Positions 15,565 to 26,189 of a stretch of 64,000 bases of DNA are shown piece after piece. The translations under genes were made by a program, and so were the position numbers. Origin of the DNA: CALSMU01 sp965230225 (GTDB taxonomy: Bacteria > Bacteroidota > Bacteroidia > Flavobacteriales_D > Parvicellaceae); NCBI GenBank assembly GCA_965230225.1, contig CBDDKM010000004.1:124001-188000 (forward strand). Direction: 5' to 3'. The notes beneath the pieces were generated by a model that saw only the letters and a program-made list of their open reading frames with translations, made no database searches and was not told the DNA's origin. Position 1 is the first letter of the stretch; the number at the start of each line of letters is the position of its first letter.

Positions 15565-18500
15565 ATGAATAGATTGTATTTACTTTTTCTGAAAGTATGT
15601 TGCCTTCTTTTTTTGATGATCTTTTGTCAAAGAGGAATGGCATTTACCACTTGTTTATCCGCTTCGGTCAATGGAAGTGGAACCTCATTGGATTTGTATT
15701 GGGTGGGCCATTTGGAGAATGGCGGAAGCGGAAATTGGTCCGACCCGTGTTCCTGGCGTGTAGGAGGAGTCAATGGAACTGAGCGTCCTGCTCAGGGGCC
15801 ACGACCGGTAGATAATGTATTTTTTACCGATTTAGGTTTTACAGCTTCTACCAGTACTGTAGAAATTAATGCCAATGCCTTTTGTGCCAGTTTAACCATG
15901 GATGCCTCTTTTACCAATACTGTGGTATTTGGTGCAGCGGTAAATGGCCGAACTTTAACAGTAGGAAATGGAAGTGTTGGAGGTTTTTCTTTGGCAGATC
16001 CTTCCACTTTGGATTTTAATTATATCGGACAAATCTTCTTTGTTTGGGATGGATCTCATGACATTGAACTGAATGGGAACGAGTTGAAGTGTCGATTGAA
16101 TTTCGATAATGCATCCGGGGTATTTAATTTTACTTCCGGTGCCTGGTTAACCGGTTTTATGAATGCACATTCACCTTTTTATTTGCGTGCAGGAACCATC
16201 AATACCAATAATTTTACTTTCGATATTCCTAGTCTCCGTGTAAATTCTGCTGGAGTGATTAATGGAGGAACTTCTATTTTTAATATTTCCGGTGTAACCA
16301 ATGCATGGGGCTCAAATCCAATTTATAGTGTATCCAACAACCTGGATTTGGATGATTGTGTTTTTAATTTGTCTTCCGGAGTTGCTAATCAGCGGATTAG
16401 AACGGGAGTAAATGATATGGGAGACATGAACCTATTGGGAGAGGATGTAGTATATGCGTTCTATCATCATTTTACCTGTGTAGGAGATGTGGAGCTAGCA
16501 GAGAAATCAACTTTTAATACGTCTATAGGGGGAGCAGGAGCTACCATAACAGGAGATTTATTATTGAATGGAAGTTCTTCCATACAACTATCTAGTGGAG
16601 GATTTTCTGTGGGAAGTTTGAGCCAGGGGCCAGGAGTTGATTGTGGATCGATCAACACCATTAGAGGATTAAATACATCAAGGATATTGACCTCTTCATC
16701 GAATGTTAGCTTACACGATGTCTTATTGGAGAATGTAGAAGCCGGAAACAGTGCTTCATCAGGGGGATCAGGATCACTTACTTATTCTGTATCTGGAGCA
16801 GTCGATTTAGGAGGAAACAGTTTTTGGGATTTAACAACGAGTTCGGCTCAGGTACTTCACTGGACTGGAGGAGCTGGAGATAGCTTGTGGTCGAGTGGAG
16901 GTAACTGGGATTTAGGCTGTGTTCCGGGACCTCAGGACTCTGTGGTTTTTGAGAACATGAATGGAGAGGTGGTTAACCTGGATGTAGATGGTTATGTTAA
17001 TAGTATTCACTGGGTGAGTGATGGAACCAGTGGAGAGTTTATCTCTCCTTCGGTAAGTGCTCTTAATGTTTATGGCCATTTTACGTTGAATCCCACCATG
17101 GATTGGGATTTGACGAGCACAATCACCTTTAGGGGAGGGAACCATACGATGGATTTTTCTACCCAAACATTAAATAACCATCTTTACTTTCAAAATGCAG
17201 AGTACACCCTGCTTTCGGACATTGATAACCCCAATGGATCAAGGCAGTTATATTTAGCTACAAGTACCATCCACGCAGTTGGTCGTACCATCGATATAGG
17301 TAGGGTAGTGGCTTATCAGAGTTCAACCATCAATGCAGATAATACCACATTTAATTTATATGATGCTAACTCTTGGTATGATTGGCGTGGAGAGTTAGTA
17401 CCTAATTTTACCAATGGGAGTGTGGTTAATTTTTTACATAGTACTCCAAGGATTTATGGAGCAGGCCATGCCAATGTATTGGATATGCCTTCTTTTACTA
17501 CGGTGGCCGGAAGTCTTTTAAGAGTAGATCGAAGTGCTTCTAGTTCGATGGAGGTTCATGGAGATGTGACCTTGGGTGGAGGAGCTTACTTCAATGGAAC
17601 GGCAGCGACACACCTTCTGATGAAAGATATAACTATTGATGGGGATTTATCTTTTGCAGGAGGAAATACCATTTTGATTGCCGGAGGAACCAATCGTACA
17701 TTTACTGTAACGGGAGATTTTACAGCCACAGGAACTGGTTGTCATACCAGTACATTTATTCAAACAGTAGCAGGATCTGGTCAGGTAATGTTTGATGTTC
17801 AGGGAACCACTACATTGGATTTTGTGACTTTAGAGAACCTGGATGCAGATGGATTTACCTCTCCGGTGGCTTCTAATGTGAATGACTTAGGAGGGAACGA
17901 TAACTGGACCATTACTGCTGGGAGTGGTGGAGCAACCACTTTTTATTGGAGAGCAGATTTAACAAGTCCTACCACATTTAGTGGTAACTGGTCTGATCCT
18001 AACTTTTGGACCACTACCCAAACCAATACAGTAGGAGATGGAACTTGTGTGCCAACTTCGGCGGATAATGTGGTGTTTGATAATCTTTCTCACGATGGAA
18101 CAGGGATGACTTCGGTGGCTTTATCAGGATCAAATTATTGTCATGATTTTACCGTATCAAACTCCAATGCGAGGTTAACGGGTACAGGGAATTTCTATAT
18201 ATCAGGGAGTTTAGATGCCGATGCTACCTTTCATTCTTTAGGGGGAGCATTTTCAGGAAACTATAGATTTAATTCAACCGATCCTGCCGGAGAAACCATT
18301 TCGGCTGTTAACCGATTACAGGGTAGTATAATATTTGATAGTGGCGATGGAGATTGGAGTTTAGCCAGTGATATAGAAACGCATTCTCATTTTTCATTTT
18401 TGAATGGAAATTTTAATACCAATGGCCATGATATGTATATACGATTGAACGTAAACATCAGTGGTAATCAGGTGGGGAATTTAGACATGTCTGGGAGTAC

Positions 18501-21500
18501 GATTGATGTTAATATCTGGAGCATGAATGGTATTAGTAATATATCTTTTGTGGCACCTGAATTAATAAAAGTGAGGCATTGGATCAGACCTCGTGATTTG
18601 ATTTATAATAATGTAGAATCGGCGGGAACAAGTAATTTCATTATCTATTTTAATACCGGAGGAGTAGGAGCGACGTTTAAGCGGGTAGATATATCCACAC
18701 CAAACAGTACAATTTTTGGGAGTAATACCTTCGATACAATCAATTATGTAGCCTCTGCCGGGGTGACAGGAAGTCATAGGTTAGAGGCAGGAAAGACTCA
18801 GACTTTGACCTCTCCTAATGGGCAGATTTTTGCTCAGGGTAATCCAAGTGGTTTTTTAAATATTAGGAGTACAGTAACCGGAACGATGGCAACGATCCAT
18901 AAAGATCATGGAACACAGATGTGTTGGGATTATGTAGTGTTGCAGGACTTAGAGTCATCAGAAGATACAGATGCAACAACGGCAACACCATTTATATTTG
19001 GAGGGGTAAACAATACTACTACCAATGTAACAGGGCCACTTTGGGACTTTACTAGGGGGCTATTTTCACCTCCCACAATTAATTCTGGACCGGATCACAC
19101 CATAATATGTGTGGGGCAACCCGTAGATTTAGCATTCGACTTAGGACAAGATGGACCTTATGATATTATTTATTCAGACGGAACCACCAATGATACTATT
19201 AGAAATATTCCTCATGGAGTAGGAACTTATCTTCATACAGTATACCCTCTAGGAAATACAACATACACAGTAATGCAAGTTTTAGGAAACAATTGTAATA
19301 ACCTAGTGCCTGGTACTATTTTTGACGCAGAACAAGAAGTAACAGTTTATCCTCTAAATGATGTAGAGGTAAGTAATGATACTATAATTTGTGAAGGAGA
19401 GATGGTAGAAATAGAGGCTACGATTTCTGGTAGTGGATCATTAGTGTGGGATAATGGGTTAGGAGCCGCTCAAACACACATGGTTTCTCCAACATCCACT
19501 GTAGAATATGTGGCCACCTTAACCGACGTTAATAATTGTGTACAACGAGATACAGTGGTAGTAACTGTAAATGCTCTACCGGCAGTAGATGCGGGGGTAG
19601 ATCAAAACTTATGTGAAACTAATAATACGGTTACTTTAAGTGGATCGGGAGCAACAACTTATACCTGGGATAACGGAGTAACTGATGGAGCTTCATTTAC
19701 CCATTCGGTAGGAACGGTAACTTATACGGTAACCGGAACCGATGCTAATAATTGTGTTAATACCGATCAGGTGGTAGTAACCGTAAATGCGCTACCAGTG
19801 GTAGATGCAGGATTGGATCAAACCATCTGTGAGAACAATGCGGTAACACTTACAGGTTCAGGAGCAACTACTTACACCTGGGATAATGGTGTAACCGATG
19901 GAACAAGTTTTACCCCATCAGCCGGATCGGTAACTTATACAGTAACCGGAACCGATGCAAATAATTGTAGCAATACCGATCAGGTAGTAGTAACAGTAAA
20001 TACTTTACCAATAGTAGACGCAGGGTTGGATCAAACCATTTGTGAAAACACAGCTGTAACACTTGCTGGATCGGGAGCATCTACTTATACCTGGGATAAT
20101 GGAGTAACCAACGGAACGAGTTTTACTCCATCGACAGGAACGGTAACTTATACAGTAACCGGAACCGATGGAAATAACTGTAGCAATACCGATCAGGTAA
20201 TGGTAACAGTAAATGCACTACCGACGGTAGATGCAGGATTGGATCAAACGATCTGTGAAAATACTACCGTCACCTTATCAGGTTCAGGAGCAAACACTTA
20301 TACCTGGGACAATGGAGTAACTGATGGAACATCATTTACCCCATCCGCAGGAACAGTGACTTATACAGTAACAGGAACGGATGCGAATAATTGTGCTAAT
20401 ACCGATCAGGTAATGGTAACAGTTAATACCTTACCTGTGGTAGATGCTGGGTTGGATCAAACCATTTGTGAAAACAATGCAGTAACCTTATCAGGTTCAG
20501 GGGCAACTACTTATACCTGGGACAATGGAGTAACAGATGGAACTTCATTTACCCCATCTGCAGGAACCGTGACTTATACAGTAACCGGAACCGATGGAAA
20601 TAACTGTACTAATACCGATCAGGTAATGGTAACAGTAAATGCACTACCAATGGTGGATGCAGGATTGGATCAAACCATTTGTGAAAACAGTAATACAATT
20701 ACTTTGAGTGGTGCAGGAGCCAATACTTACACCTGGGACAACGGAGTAACAGACGGAGCTTCATTTACTCAAGCAATAGGGGCAGTTACTTACACAGTAA
20801 CCGGAACCGATGGAAATAACTGTAGCAATACCGATCAAGTGGTGGTAACAGTAAATGCATTACCAGTAGTAGATGCAGGGTTGGATCAAACCATTTGCGA
20901 AAACAATGCAGTAACCCTATCAGGATCAGGAGCAACTACTTATACCTGGGACAATGGAGTAACCAATGGAACAAGTTTTACCCCTTCGGCTGGAACGGTA
21001 ACTTACACAGTAACCGGAACCGATGGAAATAACTGTAGCAATACCGATCAGGTAGTGGTTACGGTAAATGCATTACCTGCGGTAGACGCCGGGTTGGATC
21101 AAACCATTTGTGAAAACAATACAGTAACCTTATCAGGATCAGGAGCAACTACTTACACCTGGGACAATGGAGTAACCAACGGAACAAGTTTTACTCCATC
21201 TACCGGAATGGTGACTTATACAGTAACTGGAATCGATGGAAATAACTGTAGCAATACCGATCAGGTGGTGGTTACCGTAAATGCACTGCCAGCAGTAGAT
21301 GCGGGGTTAGATCAAACGATTTGTGAAAACACTGCTGTAACACTTGCAGGGTCAGGAGCAACTACTTATGCCTGGGATAACGGAGTAACCGATGGAAATT
21401 CATTTACCCCATCAGTGGGAACAGTAACTTATACCGTAACAGGTACTGATGCAAATAACTGTGTCAATACTGATCAAGTGGTAGTAACAGTAAATACCTT

Positions 21501-24500
21501 ACCTGTAGTAGATGCAGGATTGGATCAAACCATTTGTGAAAACAATGCAGTAACACTTGCAGGATCAGGAGCAACTACTTATACCTGGGATAACGGAGTA
21601 ACAGATGGAACTTCATTTACTCCATCTGCCGGAACGGTAACTTACACAGTAACCGGAACCGATGGAAATAATTGTAGTAATACCGATCAGGTAGTAGTAA
21701 CTGTTAACACACTACCAACAGTAGATGCTGGATTGGATCAGAACTTTTGTGAAAACAGTAATACAGTTACATTAAGCGGATCGGGAGCCAGTACTTATGC
21801 CTGGGATAACGGAGTAACGGACGGAGCTTCGTTTACTCAAGCAATAGGAACGGTAACCTATACAGTAACCGGAACCGATGGAAATAATTGTAGCAATACC
21901 GATCAGGTGGTGGTAACCGTAAATGCATTACCTGCAGTAGATGCAGGATTGGATCAAACCATTTGTGAAAACAATACGGTAACACTTGCAGGATCAGGAG
22001 CAACTACTTACACCTGGGATAACGGAGTAACGGATGGAACAAGTTTTACGCCATCCGCAGGAACGGTAACTTATACAGTAACAGGAACCGATGGAAATAA
22101 TTGTGTTAACACCGATCAGGTGGTAGTAACAGTAAATGCTTTGCCTGTAGTAGATGCGGGATTAGATCAAACCATTTGTGAAAACAGTGCTGTAACACTT
22201 GCAGGATCAGGAGCAACTACTTATGCCTGGGATAATGGAGTAACCAACGGAACGAGTTTTACTCCATCGACAGGAACGGTAACTTATACAGTAACCGGAA
22301 CCGATGGAAATAACTGTAGCAATACCGATCAGGTAATGGTAACAGTAAATGCACTACCGACGGTAGATGCAGGATTGGATCAAACGATCTGTGAAAATAC
22401 TACCGTCACCTTATCAGGTTCAGGAGCAAACACTTATACCTGGGACAATGGAGTAACTGATGGAACATCATTTACCCCATCCGCAGGAACAGTAACCTAT
22501 ACAGTAACAGGAACGGGTGCGAATAATTGTGCTAATACCGATCAGGTAATGGTAACAGTTAATACCTTACCTGTGGTAGATGCTGGGTTGGATCAAACCA
22601 TTTGTGAAAACAATGCAGTAACCTTATCAGGTTCAGGGGCAACTACTTATACCTGGGACAATGGAGTAACAGATGGAACTTCATTTACCCCATCTGCAGG
22701 AACCGTGACTTATACAGTAACCGGAACCGATGGAAATAACTGTACTAATACCGATCAGGTAGTGGTTACGGTAAATGCTTTACCGGCAGTAGATGCGGGA
22801 ATGGATCAATTTTTATGTGCTACTAATAATACGGTAAACCTTAGTGGTGCAGGAGCAGCTACTTATACCTGGGACAATGGAGTAACCGATGGAGTAGCAT
22901 TTACTCAGGCCGTAGGAACAGTTACATATACCGTAACCGGAGTTGATGCCAATAACTGTAGTAACACGGACCAAGTGGTGGTAGAAGTATATACTCAACC
23001 AATTGTAGATGCCGGATTAGATCAAACCATTTGTGAAAATAATATGGTAACATTAGCTGGAACAGGTTCTGGAGGAGTTACCTATACCTGGGATAACGGC
23101 GTAACAGATGGAGCTACATTTAGTCAGGCAGTTGGAACCGTAACTTATACGCTAACCGGAACTGATGGAAATAACTGTAGCAATACGGATCAGGTGGTGG
23201 TTATAGTTAATGCTCTACCAGTGGTGGGGGCAGGATTGGATCAAACCATTTGTGAAAACACAGCTGTAACACTTGCAGGATCAGGAGCAACTACTTACAC
23301 CTGGGACAATGGGGTAACTGATGGAACGAGTTTTACTCCATCAGCCGGAACTGTGACTTATACAGTAACAGGTACTGATGCGAATAACTGTAGCAATACT
23401 GATCAGGTGATAGTAACAGTAAATGCACTACCGGTGGTAGATGCAGGACTGGATCAAACCATTTGTGAAAACACAACTGTAACACTTACAGGTGCAGGAG
23501 CAACTACTTATGCCTGGGACAATGGAGTAACGGACGGAACAAGTTTTACTCCATCTGCAGGGACAGTGACTTACACAGTAACCGGAACCGATGGAAATAG
23601 CTGTAGCAATACCGATCAGGTGGTAGTAACAGTAAATACATTACCTGTTGTAGATGCCGGATTGGATCAAACCATTTGCGAAAACAACGCAGTAACCTTA
23701 TCAGGATCAGGAGCAACTACTTATACCTGGGACAATGGAGTAACAGACGGAACAAGTTTTACTCCATCTGCAGGAACAGTGACTTACACAGTAACCGGAA
23801 CCGACGGAAATAACTGTAGCAATACCGATCAGGTAGTAGTTATTGTTAATGCCTTACCTGCAGTAGATGCTGGGGCGGATCAAACGATTTGCCAAAACAG
23901 TATGGTTACTTTGGCAGGATCAGGAGCAACTACTTATACCTGGGATAATGGAGTAACCGATGGAGTAGCATTTACTCAGGCTGTAGGAACAATTACATAC
24001 ACAGTAACGGGAACAGATGGAAATAACTGTAGCAATACCGATCAGGTAATGGTAGAGGTATATACTCAACCATTTATTGATGCGGGGCTTGATCAAACCA
24101 TTTGCGAAAATGATACAGTGATCTTATCAGGTATTGGTGGAGTAACCTATACCTGGGATAATGGAGTGACGGATGGAACCGGTTTCACCCCTTCAGTAGG
24201 AACAGTTACTTATACGGTAACAGGAACTGATGCCAATAACTGTAGTAATACCGATCAGGTAATGGTAACTGTAAATGCTTTACCAGTGGTAGATGCCGGA
24301 ATGGATCAAACCATTTGTGAAAACGATACAGTGGTATTGTCAGGGGCTGGAGCAATTAGTTATACCTGGGATAATGGAGTAACTGATGGAGTAGGGTTTA
24401 CCCCTCTAGCTGGAATTTTAACTTATACCGTAACTGGAACAGATGCGAACAACTGTAGTAATACCGATCAGGTAGAGGTTACAGTAAATGAGCTTCCGGA

Positions 24501-25236
24501 TGTTGATGCTGGTTTAGATCTTACCGTTTGTGAAGGAGATTCGATTGTGCTATCAGGTAGTGGAGCAAATTCTTATCAGTGGAGCAATGGAATTGTTAAT
24601 GATGTCTATTTTATTGCTACATCAGGAACTTACATTGTGAAAGGAACAGATTTAAAGAACTGTTCAAATTTCGATTCGGTAGAAGTAATTGTAAACGCTC
24701 CTCTTGTAGCAACCAATGATACTTTAGTAAATGCATGTATCCAAGATGAGTTCATCGATCTTTTAACTTTTGTCGATGGCATTAATTACAACGTAGAGTT
24801 TAATAGTCAAAACACAGGTGGAGGACTATCTGGTTCTATGGTCAATTTTAATGAAATTGATTACGGTACACATGAATATCAGGCAGTAGTTGAAGCTCCT
24901 GAAGGTTGTCCAAACGATACTGTTTTGTTACAAGTTGTATTGGAGAATTGTGCCATCATTACGGTACCACAAATGTTTAGCCCTAACGAAGATGGGGTAA
25001 ATGATTACCTAATGATTGATGGGATAGATTTTTATCCTAACAATGAACTGATGATTTTTAATCGTTGGGGTGGAATTGTTTATGAAACTAAGAATTACCA
25101 GAATAACTGGGATGGTTATTCCATTAGCAATATGACAATTGGGAACGATAAATTACCGGTGGGTACTTATTTCTACATGCTAGAGCTTGGAGATGGTACT
25201 GAGCCAATATCCGGTTACTTCCAGTTGACAAGATAA
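15565..25236 (+). CDS. Giant secreted adhesin (3223 aa) with 24 tandem Ig/PKD-like repeats and T9SS type B sorting domain
   Basis: A signal peptide (MNRLYLLFLKVCCLLFLMIFCQRGMA) leads into a region of about 1150 residues, built of beta-helix-like modules that each open with a GNWSDP/GNW motif (near residues 55, 445 and 800). One divergent module precedes 24 repeats of about 71 residues (residues about 1336-3043). Each repeat runs LPVVDAGLDQTICEN ... TYTWDNGVTDG ... VTYTVTGTDGNNCSNTDQ and has two Cys that could bridge. The last 90 residues (VPQMFSPNEDGVND ... SGYFQLTR) are a type B sorting domain. The PorP/SprF gene follows after 25 bp, as in SprB-SprF loci, so that protein is probably its outer-membrane partner. 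Role: a long surface filament for adhesion or gliding, by family analogy. Confidence 0.9.
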   Translation: MNRLYLLFLKVCCLLFLMIFCQRGMAFTTCLSASVNGSGTSLDLYWVGHLENGGSGNWSDPCSWRVGGVNGTERPAQGPRPVDNVFFTDLGFTASTSTVEINANAFCASLTMDASFTNTVVFGAAVNGRTLTVGNGSVGGFSLADPSTLDFNYIGQIFFVWDGSHDIELNGNELKCRLNFDNASGVFNFTSGAWLTGFMNAHSPFYLRAGTINTNNFTFDIPSLRVNSAGVINGGTSIFNISGVTNAWGSNPIYSVSNNLDLDDCVFNLSSGVANQRIRTGVNDMGDMNLLGEDVVYAFYHHFTCVGDVELAEKSTFNTSIGGAGATITGDLLLNGSSSIQLSSGGFSVGSLSQGPGVDCGSINTIRGLNTSRILTSSSNVSLHDVLLENVEAGNSASSGGSGSLTYSVSGAVDLGGNSFWDLTTSSAQVLHWTGGAGDSLWSSGGNWDLGCVPGPQDSVVFENMNGEVVNLDVDGYVNSIHWVSDGTSGEFISPSVSALNVYGHFTLNPTMDWDLTSTITFRGGNHTMDFSTQTLNNHLYFQNAEYTLLSDIDNPNGSRQLYLATSTIHAVGRTIDIGRVVAYQSSTINADNTTFNLYDANSWYDWRGELVPNFTNGSVVNFLHSTPRIYGAGHANVLDMPSFTTVAGSLLRVDRSASSSMEVHGDVTLGGGAYFNGTAATHLLMKDITIDGDLSFAGGNTILIAGGTNRTFTVTGDFTATGTGCHTSTFIQTVAGSGQVMFDVQGTTTLDFVTLENLDADGFTSPVASNVNDLGGNDNWTITAGSGGATTFYWRADLTSPTTFSGNWSDPNFWTTTQTNTVGDGTCVPTSADNVVFDNLSHDGTGMTSVALSGSNYCHDFTVSNSNARLTGTGNFYISGSLDADATFHSLGGAFSGNYRFNSTDPAGETISAVNRLQGSIIFDSGDGDWSLASDIETHSHFSFLNGNFNTNGHDMYIRLNVNISGNQVGNLDMSGSTIDVNIWSMNGISNISFVAPELIKVRHWIRPRDLIYNNVESAGTSNFIIYFNTGGVGATFKRVDISTPNSTIFGSNTFDTINYVASAGVTGSHRLEAGKTQTLTSPNGQIFAQGNPSGFLNIRSTVTGTMATIHKDHGTQMCWDYVVLQDLESSEDTDATTATPFIFGGVNNTTTNVTGPLWDFTRGLFSPPTINSGPDHTIICVGQPVDLAFDLGQDGPYDIIYSDGTTNDTIRNIPHGVGTYLHTVYPLGNTTYTVMQVLGNNCNNLVPGTIFDAEQEVTVYPLNDVEVSNDTIICEGEMVEIEATISGSGSLVWDNGLGAAQTHMVSPTSTVEYVATLTDVNNCVQRDTVVVTVNALPAVDAGVDQNLCETNNTVTLSGSGATTYTWDNGVTDGASFTHSVGTVTYTVTGTDANNCVNTDQVVVTVNALPVVDAGLDQTICENNAVTLTGSGATTYTWDNGVTDGTSFTPSAGSVTYTVTGTDANNCSNTDQVVVTVNTLPIVDAGLDQTICENTAVTLAGSGASTYTWDNGVTNGTSFTPSTGTVTYTVTGTDGNNCSNTDQVMVTVNALPTVDAGLDQTICENTTVTLSGSGANTYTWDNGVTDGTSFTPSAGTVTYTVTGTDANNCANTDQVMVTVNTLPVVDAGLDQTICENNAVTLSGSGATTYTWDNGVTDGTSFTPSAGTVTYTVTGTDGNNCTNTDQVMVTVNALPMVDAGLDQTICENSNTITLSGAGANTYTWDNGVTDGASFTQAIGAVTYTVTGTDGNNCSNTDQVVVTVNALPVVDAGLDQTICENNAVTLSGSGATTYTWDNGVTNGTSFTPSAGTVTYTVTGTDGNNCSNTDQVVVTVNALPAVDAGLDQTICENNTVTLSGSGATTYTWDNGVTNGTSFTPSTGMVTYTVTGIDGNNCSNTDQVVVTVNALPAVDAGLDQTICENTAVTLAGSGATTYAWDNGVTDGNSFTPSVGTVTYTVTGTDANNCVNTDQVVVTVNTLPVVDAGLDQTICENNAVTLAGSGATTYTWDNGVTDGTSFTPSAGTVTYTVTGTDGNNCSNTDQVVVTVNTLPTVDAGLDQNFCENSNTVTLSGSGASTYAWDNGVTDGASFTQAIGTVTYTVTGTDGNNCSNTDQVVVTVNALPAVDAGLDQTICENNTVTLAGSGATTYTWDNGVTDGTSFTPSAGTVTYTVTGTDGNNCVNTDQVVVTVNALPVVDAGLDQTICENSAVTLAGSGATTYAWDNGVTNGTSFTPSTGTVTYTVTGTDGNNCSNTDQVMVTVNALPTVDAGLDQTICENTTVTLSGSGANTYTWDNGVTDGTSFTPSAGTVTYTVTGTGANNCANTDQVMVTVNTLPVVDAGLDQTICENNAVTLSGSGATTYTWDNGVTDGTSFTPSAGTVTYTVTGTDGNNCTNTDQVVVTVNALPAVDAGMDQFLCATNNTVNLSGAGAATYTWDNGVTDGVAFTQAVGTVTYTVTGVDANNCSNTDQVVVEVYTQPIVDAGLDQTICENNMVTLAGTGSGGVTYTWDNGVTDGATFSQAVGTVTYTLTGTDGNNCSNTDQVVVIVNALPVVGAGLDQTICENTAVTLAGSGATTYTWDNGVTDGTSFTPSAGTVTYTVTGTDANNCSNTDQVIVTVNALPVVDAGLDQTICENTTVTLTGAGATTYAWDNGVTDGTSFTPSAGTVTYTVTGTDGNSCSNTDQVVVTVNTLPVVDAGLDQTICENNAVTLSGSGATTYTWDNGVTDGTSFTPSAGTVTYTVTGTDGNNCSNTDQVVVIVNALPAVDAGADQTICQNSMVTLAGSGATTYTWDNGVTDGVAFTQAVGTITYTVTGTDGNNCSNTDQVMVEVYTQPFIDAGLDQTICENDTVILSGIGGVTYTWDNGVTDGTGFTPSVGTVTYTVTGTDANNCSNTDQVMVTVNALPVVDAGMDQTICENDTVVLSGAGAISYTWDNGVTDGVGFTPLAGILTYTVTGTDANNCSNTDQVEVTVNELPDVDAGLDLTVCEGDSIVLSGSGANSYQWSNGIVNDVYFIATSGTYIVKGTDLKNCSNFDSVEVIVNAPLVATNDTLVNACIQDEFIDLLTFVDGINYNVEFNSQNTGGGLSGSMVNFNEIDYGTHEYQAVVEAPEGCPNDTVLLQVVLENCAIITVPQMFSPNEDGVNDYLMIDGIDFYPNNELMIFNRWGGIVYETKNYQNNWDGYSISNMTIGNDKLPVGTYFYMLELGDGTEPISGYFQLTR
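15640..19070 (+). repeat. Large direct duplication, copy 1 (pairs with 28416-31846)
   Basis: The first 3.4 kb of the two adhesin genes match at a constant offset of 12776 bp with no net insertion or deletion. Tracts of apparently identical DNA (for example about 15960-17170 and 17958-18770) alternate with small clusters of differences. This mosaic suggests gene conversion. Confidence 0.85.
19570..24693 (+). repeat. 24-unit tandem array of about 213 bp within the adhesin gene
   Basis: Twenty-four in-frame units of 69-73 codons, starting at the Asn codon at 19570. Units 3-5 and 13-15 are nearly identical in DNA (about 20085-20625 against 22221-22761, offset 2136 bp, which is ten units), a sign of recent block duplication. 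Confidence 0.9.
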
Positions 25237-25261
25237 AATTTAAATAATCAAACTATATATT

Positions 25262-26170
25262 ATGTTTAGAAGATACAAAACATTGGTTTTGATGATGTCG
25301 TTTTGCTCAATAATAGCAAGTTACGGGCAACAAGAACCTCAGTTTACGCAGTACATGCATAATGCAATTTCTGTTAACCCTGCTTACGCAGGGAGCAGAG
25401 ATATGTTGAGTGCAGGATTAGTACATCGAACGCAATGGGTGGGTATCGATGGAGCACCCACCTCCCAAACATTATTTATTCATTCTCCTATCCCGTACAG
25501 AAATCTGGGAGTGGGAGTATCCATGGTCAATGATAAAATTGGAGCAACATCCAGAACATGGGTTAATGCAGACTTTTCGTATAGAATTAAGTTAAATCAA
25601 CAGTCTGAATTAAGTCTTGGTTTAAAAGGTGGACTTACCAGTTCCAGAGCTCTGCTTTCAGATTTATATGTAACTGAAACGGGCGATATAACTCAATTTG
25701 ATTATAAAAGTGGTCTAAGACCAAATTTTGGATTTGGAGTATATTATTCAAGCGAAACAACATATTTGGGGTTTGCAGTTCCCAAACTGTTAAATAATAG
25801 ATACATCACAAGTCAGGATGTGGAACGCTACCATTATTTTTTCATTGCCGGGCACGTATTTGACCTTAGTCAGGGAGTGAAGCTAAAAGGATCGATTTTA
25901 ACAAAAGTAGTTGAGGGGGCTCCGCTTTCTCTGGATCTATCTGCCAATTTTTTGTTTCAGGAAAAATGGTGGGTTGGATGTGCGTACAGAGTTAATGAAT
26001 CAGTTAGTCTTTTAACGGCATTCCAACTATCTAATCAGTGGTTGTTGGGGTATTCTTATGATTACTCAATTGCTGGTTTCCGAAGTATAAATGGAGGGTC
26101 TCATGAGTTGATGTTGACTTACGACTTAAACGTATCAAAGAGAAGGGTTCTTTCACCTCGCTATTTCTAA
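25262..26170 (+). CDS. PorP/SprF-family type IX secretion outer-membrane protein
   Basis: A 302-residue protein with a signal peptide ending at ASYGQ. It has the family hallmarks QEPQFTQYMHNAISVNPAYAG at the mature N-terminus, then TQWVGIDGAPTSQTLFIHSPI, FGFGVYYSS and amphipathic strands to the end, which fits a 14-stranded outer-membrane barrel. Members such as SprF bind or anchor type B T9SS cargo. The gene sits 25 bp after the type B adhesin and 19 bp before an OmpA gene. It is the only PorP/SprF gene visible here, although four other type B proteins lie in the window. Confidence 0.93.
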   Translation: MFRRYKTLVLMMSFCSIIASYGQQEPQFTQYMHNAISVNPAYAGSRDMLSAGLVHRTQWVGIDGAPTSQTLFIHSPIPYRNLGVGVSMVNDKIGATSRTWVNADFSYRIKLNQQSELSLGLKGGLTSSRALLSDLYVTETGDITQFDYKSGLRPNFGFGVYYSSETTYLGFAVPKLLNNRYITSQDVERYHYFFIAGHVFDLSQGVKLKGSILTKVVEGAPLSLDLSANFLFQEKWWVGCAYRVNESVSLLTAFQLSNQWLLGYSYDYSIAGFRSINGGSHELMLTYDLNVSKRRVLSPRYF

Positions 26171-26189
26171 TTAAAAATTATACAAAATC

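Noticed and set aside
15792..18777. Minus-strand open frames inside the adhesin genes (for example 15792-16007 and the matching 28568-28783).
   Set aside because: They recur only because the two adhesin genes share nearly the same DNA; codon use and composition fit the sense frame, not these.
19570..24693. CRISPR-like periodic repeats.
   Set aside because: The period is about 213 bp, in frame with one long ORF, with no unique spacers; it is a protein repeat array. The same holds for 49099-51708.
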